From Actinomycetes bacterium (GTDB lineage Bacteria > Actinomycetota > Acidimicrobiia > Spongiisociales > UBA5794): a stretch of DNA of 5,341 nucleotides. Location: NCBI GenBank assembly GCA_023336855.1, contig JAMBLK010000007.1, positions 1-5,341 of the forward strand. The letters are read 5' to 3'. A program made the position numbers and the translations under genes. This document shows, piece by piece, positions 1 to 5,341 of the stretch (the stretch's first letter is position 1; each line of letters opens with the position of its first letter). The notes beneath the pieces are model-generated. The model had not been told where the DNA came from, ran no database searches, and worked only from the letters and a program-made list of their open reading frames with translations.

Positions 1-1035
1 CACGACACGAGCTATGGTGCGCCTGCGCCTCCTCCCTCGGTCCCGCAACACGCCACGATCCAGGCCATCAACGAGGCTGTGCAACAGAGCTCGGCATGGG
101 TCAGCCCATTGAGGCAGGAGATCGGGCGTGTGATCGTGGGACAGCAACAACTCGTCGACCGATTGATGGTCGCCCTGCTCTCGAACGGTCACATTCTGCT
201 CGAGGGCGTGCCTGGACTGGCGAAGACGCTGACGCTCAAGACGCTGGCCTCGGCCATCGACCTCGGCTTCAAGCGCATTCAATTCACTCCAGACATGCTC
301 CCGGCTGATGTGGTCGGGACCGACATCTACAACGCTACCAAGGGCACATTCGAGGTCAAGCATGGCCCTGTGTTCTCGAACCTTCTCCTGGCAGACGAGA
401 TCAACCGCGCGCCGGCAAAAGTTCAAAGCGCACTCCTCGAGGCGATGCAAGAGCGCCAGGTCACGATCGGCAAGAACACCTTCAAGCTACCCGAGCCGTT
501 CCTGGTGATGGCAACCCAGAACCCCATCGAGCAGGAAGGCACGTATCCGCTGCCGGAGGCGCAAGTCGACCGGTTCATGCTCAAGGTCGTCGTCGACTAC
601 CCGAGCGTCTCAGAGGAGCGCGTGATCCTGGATGTGGCCGAGATCTTCGAACGATCGACGCCAGTCAATCCTGTGGTCAATGCCGAAGACATCGTGCGTG
701 CCCGCAACGTGGTCCACGCGGTGTTCATGGACGACAAGGTGAAGGATTACATTGTTTCGCTCGTTTTCGCGACGCGCGATCCGCAAGAGTACGACCTTGG
801 GTTAGAGCCGTTCATCCAACTCGGCGCATCCCCCCGTGCAACTCTGAGTCTCAAGTCGGCCGCCAAATCGCTGGCCTATCTCGACGGTCGTGGCTACGTC
901 ACGCCGCAGGACGTCAAGTCGGTGGCGATGGATGTGCTGCGACACCGGGTCGGCATCACCTACGAGGCCGAAGCCGAAGCGATGACCAGCGAGCACATCG
1001 TGCAGACCATTCTCGACACCGTACCGGTCCCCTGA
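1..1035 (+). CDS. moxR: MoxR-family AAA+ ATPase, 5' end outside the window
   Basis: Cytosolic AAA+ ATPase of the MoxR family, thought to act as a chaperone that remodels or matures partner proteins together with VWA-domain proteins. Counting from the GTG at 79, the core shows Walker A GVPGLAKT (43-50), Walker B LLLADEINR (102-110), the MoxR block EAMQERQVT (121-129), sensor 1 ATQNP (145-149), DRF with a candidate arginine finger (164-166) and sensor 2 GASPRA (249-254), then a helical lid domain to the end. All key residues are present. The GTG at 79 is the first standard start codon in the frame, but it is probably not the true start: only a GAGG two bases ahead could serve as a ribosome site, and the frame is open back to base 1. 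The upstream residues ATIQAINEAVQQ continue the N-terminal helix usual in MoxR. Before them lies a Pro/Ala-rich stretch (APAPPPSVP), so the gene most likely begins outside the window. It is first in the visible operon, 37 bases ahead of the DUF58 gene. Confidence 0.95.
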   Translation, partial: HDTSYGAPAPPPSVPQHATIQAINEAVQQSSAWVSPLRQEIGRVIVGQQQLVDRLMVALLSNGHILLEGVPGLAKTLTLKTLASAIDLGFKRIQFTPDMLPADVVGTDIYNATKGTFEVKHGPVFSNLLLADEINRAPAKVQSALLEAMQERQVTIGKNTFKLPEPFLVMATQNPIEQEGTYPLPEAQVDRFMLKVVVDYPSVSEERVILDVAEIFERSTPVNPVVNAEDIVRARNVVHAVFMDDKVKDYIVSLVFATRDPQEYDLGLEPFIQLGASPRATLSLKSAAKSLAYLDGRGYVTPQDVKSVAMDVLRHRVGITYEAEAEAMTSEHIVQTILDTVPVP

Positions 1036-1056
1036 GCGATTTCGATCGATGCTGTA

Positions 1057-1062
1057 GAAAGG
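1057..1062 (+). promoter_or_regulatory. Ribosome binding site of the DUF58 gene
   Basis: GAAAGG lies 10 bases before the ATG at 1073 and supports that start. It is a moderate match, weaker than the sites of the three genes downstream. The 37-base gap from the MoxR stop shows no terminator hairpin and no convincing promoter, so the DUF58 gene is probably read from the moxR transcript. Confidence 0.6.
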
Positions 1063-1072
1063 CACCCACCCC

Positions 1073-1996
1073 ATGGATACTCAACTCACACGAGAAATCC
1101 TGACCAAGGTGCGCCAGGTCGAAATCAGGACTCGGCGTCTGGTGGATGACTCGCTCGCAGGTCAGTACCAATCGGTCTTCAAGGGTCGCGGAATGAACTT
1201 CGATGAGGTGCGTGAGTACGTGCCCGGCGATGAGGTGCGCAGCATCGACTGGAACGTCACCGCGCGTACGGGCAGCCCGTTCGTAAAGAAGTTCGTCGAG
1301 GAGCGGGAGATGACCATCCTGCTGATGATCGACGTCTCTGCGTCAGGCGACTTCGGTTCTGGTTCGCAAAGCAAACGCGAACGCATGGCGGAGCTGGGAT
1401 CCGTGCTCGCCTTCTCCGCGGTTCGGAACGATGACAGGGTCGGCCTCATCCTCTTCACCGACGCGGTGGAGCTGTACATCCCGCCCGCCAAGGGCCGAAC
1501 CCACATCCTGAGGGTCATTCGGGAGATTCTGTTCTTCGAGCCGCAAGGCCGGAAGACCGACCTGATGGCGCCTCTGGACTTCGCGAACCGCGTGAGGCGA
1601 CGTCGGGCGGTGACCTTCCTGGTTTCGGACTTCTGTCTGCAGGGCAACTTCAACGAGACGCTCGACGCGCTGAAGCCCAAGCTCCAGGCGACCAATCGGC
1701 GACACGACGTGATCGCTGTCTCCGTGACCGATCCACGTGAGCACAAGCTACCCAACGTGGGGCTGCTCACTCTCGAGGATTCGGAAACCGGCGAGCAGGT
1801 CGAGCTCGACACGCGTAGCGCAGATCTGCGGCACGCCTTTGCCGACATGGCGCAAAGCGACCGCGACCACCTTCGCCGCGTAATCCGCTCATCGGGGATT
1901 GATCTGCTCGAGCTCTCCACTCATGGGCCCTATCTGCCCACCCTGATGTCATTCTTCGGTCAACGCGAAAGGAGACGGTGGCGATGTATGCATTAA
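1073..1996 (+). CDS. DUF58-family protein with VWA-like fold
   Basis: Member of the DUF58 family that accompanies MoxR ATPases; a soluble, presumably cytosolic partner of MoxR whose exact role is unknown. The 307-residue product has the family signature in order: REY (47-49), PGDEVRSIDW (51-60), AR (64-65), then the start of a VWA-like fold. The metal-site (MIDAS) motif DVSAS is at 87-91, with likely further ligands T162 (in GRKTD) and D186 (in LVSDF), so the site looks intact. No signal peptide or membrane segment is visible, matching the short soluble form of the family and not the membrane-anchored form. The ATG at 1073 has a ribosome site at 1057-1062. The 3' end overlaps the next gene by 13 bases, and its last codons (basic tail RERRRWRCMH) also carry the ribosome site and start of that gene. 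This suggests translational coupling. Confidence 0.93.
   Translation: MDTQLTREILTKVRQVEIRTRRLVDDSLAGQYQSVFKGRGMNFDEVREYVPGDEVRSIDWNVTARTGSPFVKKFVEEREMTILLMIDVSASGDFGSGSQSKRERMAELGSVLAFSAVRNDDRVGLILFTDAVELYIPPAKGRTHILRVIREILFFEPQGRKTDLMAPLDFANRVRRRRAVTFLVSDFCLQGNFNETLDALKPKLQATNRRHDVIAVSVTDPREHKLPNVGLLTLEDSETGEQVELDTRSADLRHAFADMAQSDRDHLRRVIRSSGIDLLELSTHGPYLPTLMSFFGQRERRRWRCMH
1968..1974 (+). promoter_or_regulatory. Ribosome binding site deciding the start of the DUF4381-like gene
   Basis: AAAGGAG sits inside the last codons of the DUF58 gene. It is 9 bases from the ATG at 1984 but only 3 bases from the in-frame GTG at 1978. The spacing favours the ATG, which shortens the protein by two residues compared with the longest reading. 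Confidence 0.75.
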
Positions 1997-2847
1997 TCAA
2001 AGAGCGGGCCATCGGGACGGCGCTGATTGTCCTACTCGGTACAGCGTCCCTCGTCTGGGCTTCAGAAAAGAGCGCGGAGCCGGAATCGCCGGCACCGCCG
2101 GCGCCCTCCCAACTACCGTTTGAGATTCCCGAACTCGAGCCCGGTGATGTCGACGGCAGCGCAGTGCCGCCTGCCGTAGGCGGCTCGGCTGTGACTCCCG
2201 GAAGCTCGGCGCCGTCTGTAGCCACGGCGCAGGCGATGCCCGCAGTGTCGGGAGCCGGCGTTCCCCACGAAGACATTCGAGACATTCGCGGTCCGATCGG
2301 CATGCCCGCGTCGCGCGCCCTGTTGTGGGTGGCGTTCGCAGCAGTGGCGGGTCTGGTGGCGCTGGCGCTTGTCTGGCGGTGGCTGCGCAGACGTACTGCT
2401 ATTCGTGCCCGACGTGCCTACGAGATCGCCTTCGATGAGCTTGAGAAGATCAGGGCGTTGATGCATCCCGATCAGGCGCGTCAGTTCTCGTACCACGTTT
2501 CGGAAACGGTGCGTGTTTACATCGACAAGCGCTTCAGCCTGGGCGTCAGCCACTGCACGACCCAGGAGTTGATCCGGGATCTCGTCGAAGCACCATCGTC
2601 TCCGCTCGCGCAGCACACAGAGCGGCTGCGCGACTTCCTCGGTCACTGTGACATGGCGAAGTTCGCCCGCGGTGAGCTCACCGTCGGTCAGATGGAAGCC
2701 ATGCATGGCAGTGCGTGGGACTTCGTCGATGAAACCCGCCCACGGCCGGAGAACGAACGGAAGAAGAGGAAGCGCTCGGCAACCACGAAGACACAGGCGC
2801 ACGTGCCGGCGAACGTGCCGGCATTTGCCGCAGGAGGTGAATCATGA
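1984..2847 (+). CDS. DUF4381-like membrane protein of the MoxR/Bat operon
   Basis: A 287-residue protein resembling the DUF4381 proteins found between the DUF58 gene and batA in proteobacterial Bat loci; its molecular role is not established. Residues 1-26 form a signal peptide (basic K6/R8, hydrophobic core, likely cut after VWA at 24-26). Residues 30-95 are a Pro/Ala/Ser/Gly-rich, probably disordered linker. A DIRDIRGPI motif (97-105) resembles the short motif ahead of the membrane helix in this family. One membrane segment spans about 111-134, followed by the strongly basic RWLRRR, which places the C-terminal domain (140-250) in the cytosol. That domain has the typical features: an FSYHVSETVRVYIDKRF stretch, a TTQEL motif (192-196) and CDMAKFA (222-228). 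A Lys/Arg-rich tail (259-264) ends the protein. The ATG at 1984 was chosen for ribosome-site spacing; GTG at 1978 is the alternative. The gene overlaps DUF58 by 13 bases and batA by 4. The family call is by motif and context, so it is less certain than the neighbours. Confidence 0.8.
   Translation: MYALIKERAIGTALIVLLGTASLVWASEKSAEPESPAPPAPSQLPFEIPELEPGDVDGSAVPPAVGGSAVTPGSSAPSVATAQAMPAVSGAGVPHEDIRDIRGPIGMPASRALLWVAFAAVAGLVALALVWRWLRRRTAIRARRAYEIAFDELEKIRALMHPDQARQFSYHVSETVRVYIDKRFSLGVSHCTTQELIRDLVEAPSSPLAQHTERLRDFLGHCDMAKFARGELTVGQMEAMHGSAWDFVDETRPRPENERKKRKRSATTKTQAHVPANVPAFAAGGES
2166..2184 (+). repeat. Perfect inverted repeat (7-bp stem, 5-base loop) inside the linker of the DUF4381-like gene
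   Basis: GCCGCCT at 2166-2172 pairs perfectly with AGGCGGC at 2178-2184 around a 5-base loop. No T-run follows, so it is not a standard terminator. It lies in codons for a Pro/Ala/Gly-rich linker, where GC-rich codons make such matches more likely by chance. A stable mRNA hairpin is possible; a function is not shown. Confidence 0.45.
2272..2289 (+). repeat. Tandem 9-base repeat encoding DIR-DIR
   Basis: Two adjacent copies, GACATTCGA and GACATTCGC, differ only in the last base and encode the dipeptide-like repeat DIRDIR (residues 97-102 of the DUF4381-like protein). It falls just before the membrane segment, at the family's short conserved motif. It looks like a small in-frame duplication; chance is also possible. 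Confidence 0.5.
2832..2840 (+). promoter_or_regulatory. Very strong ribosome binding site of batA
   Basis: AGGAGGTGA is fully complementary to the usual 3' end of 16S rRNA. Its AGGAGG core is 6 bases from the ATG at 2844, and it lies inside the last codons of the preceding gene. It is the best match in the window and suggests that batA is translated strongly in addition to any coupling through the ATGA overlap. Confidence 0.9.
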
Positions 2848-3842
2848 TCCGTTTCCTTCACCCCGAAATGCTCTGGCTGCTCGCGTTGCTGCCGATCCTG
2901 GCGCTGTGGTGGGGCCGACGTGGCGAGGCGGTGGCGATTCGCTACTCGACGGTGTCGAACGCGCGCAGGCTCGGCGCCGCACGCCAATCACATGCCGGCA
3001 GATGGATGTCTGCCCTCCGGCTGCTGGTGCTGGGCCTGATGATCGTCGGTCTGGCTCGTCCTCAGCTCGTTCGCGGCACGACCGAGGTGGAGGCGAGCGG
3101 GATCGACATCCTGCTGGCTGTCGACGTGTCGGGCTCGATGGAAGCGCTCGACTTCGAGATAGACGGCAAGCCCGTCAACCGGATCGAGGTCGTCAAGGCC
3201 GTCGTTTCGAAGTTCATCGAAGACCGGCCCAACGATCGCATCGGCCTGGTTGCCTTTGCCGGCCGGCCCTATCTCGTCAGCCCACTGACGCTCGACCACG
3301 ACTGGCTTCAGCAGCGCCTCGAGCAAGTGCAGATCGGCATGGTGGAGGATGGGACAGCCATCGGTTCGGCGATCGCGTCTGGTGTGAACCGACTGCGCGA
3401 GCAGGACGCCAAGTCCCGCATCGTGATCTTGCTGACCGACGGTATGAACAACGCGGGCAAGGTCCAGCCGACGCTGGCCGCCGAAGCTGCAGAGGCTCTG
3501 AGCATCAAGGTCTACACGATCGGTACAGGTACCCGCGGCGAAGCGCCGATTCCCGTCCAAGATCACCTCGGTCAGCGCCAGCTCGTCATGGCGCAGGTCG
3601 ACATTGACGAGGAAACGCTCACCAAGGTCGCGACCATGACCGGCGCCCGGTACTACCGGGCCACGGACACCGATTCGCTGGCCGGAATCTACGACGAGAT
3701 CAACGCACTCGAGACGACCACGCAATCGATGAAGAACTTCGCCCATCACAACGAGATCTTCGGTATGGCCCTGTTGCCGGCCCTGCTTCTACTGGGAGTG
3801 GAGCTGTCGCTGGGGCAGACGCGCTACCGCCGTCTGCCGTGA
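2844..3842 (+). CDS. batA: BatA, membrane-anchored VWA-domain protein
   Basis: A 332-residue BatA-type protein, the usual length for the family. Membrane segments lie at about 7-24, 56-73 and 305-325. The loop between the first two is basic, as is the C-terminal end (RYRRLP), which puts both in the cytosol and the VWA domain (about 86-290) in the periplasm. The MIDAS metal site is complete: DVSGS at 94-98, T171 (in EDGTAIGSAI) and D199 (in LLTDG). The family segments HPEMLWLLALLP at the N-terminus, ARPQ (71-74) and FAGRPYLVSPLTLD (138-151) are present. The ATG overlaps the previous stop as ATGA and has an excellent ribosome site. VWA proteins of this operon are thought to work with MoxR on partner proteins or on the cell envelope. 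The oxygen-tolerance role suggested by the name Bat should not be assumed for this organism. Confidence 0.95.
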   Translation: MIRFLHPEMLWLLALLPILALWWGRRGEAVAIRYSTVSNARRLGAARQSHAGRWMSALRLLVLGLMIVGLARPQLVRGTTEVEASGIDILLAVDVSGSMEALDFEIDGKPVNRIEVVKAVVSKFIEDRPNDRIGLVAFAGRPYLVSPLTLDHDWLQQRLEQVQIGMVEDGTAIGSAIASGVNRLREQDAKSRIVILLTDGMNNAGKVQPTLAAEAAEALSIKVYTIGTGTRGEAPIPVQDHLGQRQLVMAQVDIDEETLTKVATMTGARYYRATDTDSLAGIYDEINALETTTQSMKNFAHHNEIFGMALLPALLLLGVELSLGQTRYRRLP

Positions 3843-3847
3843 TGAAC

Positions 3848-3853
3848 AAGGAG
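3848..3853 (+). promoter_or_regulatory. Ribosome binding site of batB
   Basis: AAGGAG lies 7 bases before the ATG at 3861, in the 18-base gap after the batA stop. It fixes the start of BatB and argues against the ATG at 3842, which opens a different frame. Confidence 0.85.
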
Positions 3854-3860
3854 AGATACG

Positions 3861-5341
3861 ATGCAATTCGAATACACCGGTGTTCTGTTAATTGGTCTGG
3901 CGGTGTGCGTGGGGCTCGGCTGGCTCTATCGCCACGTCCTGCGCTCGCGCAGCGCCCTGTTGCAGCACTTCGCTGCAACGCACCTCGTCGAGCAGCTCAC
4001 CGCCAACGTCTCAGAGAAGCGGCGGCACGCCAAGTTCGCCTTGCTGGTCGCAGCCGTGCTCTGCCTGTTTGTCGCCCTCGCGCGGCCGCAGATGGGCTTC
4101 CGTTGGGAGGAGACACACCGCCAGGGCATCGACATCCTGATGGCGGTCGACACCTCGAAGAGCATGATGGCCAATGATGTCCAGCCCTATCGGCTCGAGC
4201 GGGCACGACTTGGGATTCTCGACTTCGTCTCGAAGCTCGAGGGTGATCGCGTTGGCCTCATCCCGTTCGCCGGCAGCGCGTTCCTGATGTGCCCGTTGAC
4301 GTTGGATTACGACGCATTTCGTCAGTCGTTGAACACGTTGGACACCTCACTGATGCCGCGTGGCGGCACGGACATCGCCAGCGCGATTCGTGCCGCGGAA
4401 GCTGCCTTCGACAAGGACGCCAACCACCGCATGTTGGTGCTGATCACGGACGGTGAAGATCTCGAGGGCGAAGCGCTCTCGGCGGCCAAGGATGCAGCCG
4501 GGCGTGGGATGATCATTCACACCGTCGGTGTGGGTACGCCCGCGGGCGAGCTGATTCCGGTGACCAGTCGCGGCGGCGGTGGGACCTTCATGAAGGACGA
4601 ACAGGGCCAGGTGGTCATGTCTCGGCTGGATGAAGGGATGCTCGCGCAGATCGCCCAGATCACCGGCGGCGCCTACGAACCACTGGGCACGCAAGCTGAG
4701 GGCCTCGAAGCGATCTACCAGCAGAAGCTCAGCCTCGTGCCGGAGACCGACTTCGCCCAGCGGATACACCAGGTCCCGCTGGAGCGCTTCGAGTGGCCGC
4801 TGTTGGCAGCTCTGATTCTGCTCGCCCTCGAGTATGGATTGAGCGATCGGAAACGAACGCCGCGTGCGGCGAGGGCCAAGGTGATGACGGCCGGACGTCG
4901 TGAGGTCCACCCAGCGGTGCCACTCGTGTTGTTGATGCTGGCCGTCTCGGCGGTGCAAGGAGAGGCATCCCAGCAGGACGCCGCAAAGGCCTATCAGAAC
5001 GGCGAGTTCGAAGCCGCAACCGAGCAGTACCAGGAGGCGCTGGCGAGGAAGCCGGAAGACTCCACGTTGCAGTTCAACGTGGGTACAGCAACCTACAAGA
5101 ACGGCGCGTTCGACGCCGCTGCCGAGTCTTTCGGCGCTGCATTGGCCAGCGAAGACCTCGGTCTCCAGAACCAGGCCTACTACAATCTGGGCAACACGCT
5201 CTACCGGCGGGGCGAGCAGACGGAGTTCGAAGATCCCCAGCAGACCATCCAGCAATGGCAGGAAGCGCTCGAGGCCTACGAGGGTGCTTTGGCGCTGGAT
5301 GCCGAGGACGATGATGCGCTGTTCAACCACGACCTCGTGAA
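3861..5341 (+). CDS. batB: BatB VWA protein fused to a BatC-like TPR region, 3' end outside the window
   Basis: An open frame of 493 codons that runs off the window end with no stop. Residues 1-330 form a BatB-type protein: membrane segments at about 5-23 and 59-76, a VWA domain (about 88-290) with a complete MIDAS site (DTSKS 97-101, T170 in RGGTDI, D197 in ITDGED), the motifs ARPQ (74-77) and FAGSAFLMCPLTLDY (136-150), and a third segment at about 312-327. A very basic loop (328-349, many Arg/Lys) is followed by a fourth hydrophobic segment (353-367). Residues 372-493 are TPR-like: repeats at about 373-400 and 403-430, then YYNLGNTLYRRG (440-451) and an insert before YEGALALDAED (473-483), as in BatC. 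Charge distribution predicts periplasmic VWA and TPR domains with cytosolic basic loops. The start has a good ribosome site. Such VWA-TPR fusions are known from other proteobacterial Bat loci; separate batB and batC genes are the alternative arrangement. Confidence 0.93.
   Translation, partial: MQFEYTGVLLIGLAVCVGLGWLYRHVLRSRSALLQHFAATHLVEQLTANVSEKRRHAKFALLVAAVLCLFVALARPQMGFRWEETHRQGIDILMAVDTSKSMMANDVQPYRLERARLGILDFVSKLEGDRVGLIPFAGSAFLMCPLTLDYDAFRQSLNTLDTSLMPRGGTDIASAIRAAEAAFDKDANHRMLVLITDGEDLEGEALSAAKDAAGRGMIIHTVGVGTPAGELIPVTSRGGGGTFMKDEQGQVVMSRLDEGMLAQIAQITGGAYEPLGTQAEGLEAIYQQKLSLVPETDFAQRIHQVPLERFEWPLLAALILLALEYGLSDRKRTPRAARAKVMTAGRREVHPAVPLVLLMLAVSAVQGEASQQDAAKAYQNGEFEAATEQYQEALARKPEDSTLQFNVGTATYKNGAFDAAAESFGAALASEDLGLQNQAYYNLGNTLYRRGEQTEFEDPQQTIQQWQEALEAYEGALALDAEDDDALFNHDLV
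4871..4886 (+). promoter_or_regulatory. Possible internal translation start for a free BatC-like TPR protein
   Basis: GAGGG at 4871-4875 precedes an in-frame ATG at 4884 by 8 bases (and GTG at 4881 by 5). Starting there, the product would begin MTAGRREVH and run into a hydrophobic stretch (VPLVLLMLAVSAV) ending in GEA, the layout of a secretion signal peptide, then the TPR repeats. It may be a relic of a formerly separate batC start, or a working internal start. Only spacing and composition support it, and the match to a ribosome site is modest. Confidence 0.3.

Noticed and set aside
79..81. GTG as the true start of MoxR
   Set aside because: It has no properly spaced ribosome site, and the conserved N-terminal helix extends upstream of it in the same open frame.
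1042..1049. Palindrome TCGATCGA in the moxR-DUF58 gap, considered as an operator
   Set aside because: It is only 8 bases, does not extend to either side, and no promoter is visible nearby; similar short palindromes are common by chance.
1162..1920. A 252-codon minus-strand frame opposite the DUF58 gene
   Set aside because: The sequence is Ser/Arg-rich with no domain, mirroring the codon positions of the real gene on the other strand.
2648..3607. A 319-codon plus-strand frame overlapping the end of the DUF4381-like gene and most of batA
   Set aside because: It is Arg/Pro-rich out-of-frame reading of two well-supported genes, with no domain.
2988..3749. A 253-codon minus-strand frame opposite batA
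   Set aside because: It has no recognisable motif or ribosome site, and BatA on the plus strand is well supported over the whole interval.
3842..4177. An ATG overlapping the batA stop (TGATGA) that opens a 111-codon frame
   Set aside because: It looks like a coupled start, but it is out of frame with BatB, its product is Arg/Ala-rich with no domain, and the ribosome site at 3848-3853 serves the ATG at 3861.
4347..5330. A 327-codon open frame on the minus strand opposite batB
   Set aside because: It lies wholly opposite a gene with clear VWA and TPR motifs, has no recognisable domain of its own, and is the kind of long antisense frame that high-GC codon use produces.

Overview
The window is a stretch of a single, tightly packed plus-strand operon from a high-GC (roughly 60% by eye) Gram-negative bacterium. 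It carries the MoxR / Bat ('Bacteroides aerotolerance') type of ATPase plus von Willebrand factor A (VWA) system. The layout (MoxR, DUF58 protein, a DUF4381-like membrane protein, BatA, then BatB joined to a TPR region) is the proteobacterial style of this locus. A member of Proteobacteria in the broad sense, including the former deltaproteobacteria or Myxococcota, fits best. The lineage is an inference and cannot be fixed from this sequence alone.

Region by region: 1-1035 holds a MoxR AAA+ ATPase whose 5' end lies outside the window. 1073-1996 holds a soluble DUF58 protein with a VWA-like MIDAS site. 1984-2847 holds a DUF4381-like protein with a signal peptide, a long Pro/Ala/Ser-rich linker, one membrane segment and a cytosolic domain. 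2844-3842 is BatA. 3861 to the window edge is a BatB VWA protein that continues without a stop into a BatC-like TPR region, and it is cut by the window end. The genes either overlap (13 and 4 bases) or are 37 and 18 bases apart. No terminator or internal promoter is visible, so one polycistronic mRNA is likely. No RNA gene, mobile element, CRISPR array or attachment site was seen.

How the parts may work together: MoxR and the DUF58 protein have no membrane segments and should be cytosolic. In BatA and BatB the positive-inside rule puts the basic loops in the cytosol and the VWA domains in the periplasm. The TPR part of BatB-C would also be periplasmic. The DUF4381-like protein spans the membrane with a periplasmic linker and a cytosolic domain, so it is a candidate physical link between the ATPase side and the VWA side. 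MoxR/VWA pairs are generally regarded as chaperone or cofactor-insertion machines. The client of this one cannot be read from the window. BatD and possibly further genes are expected just downstream.

This is a recognisable known system rather than a new one. The points most worth a second look are the BatB-BatC fusion with a signal-peptide-like segment and a possible internal start at its joint, the elongated DUF4381-like protein, and the proline-rich N-terminal extension of MoxR.
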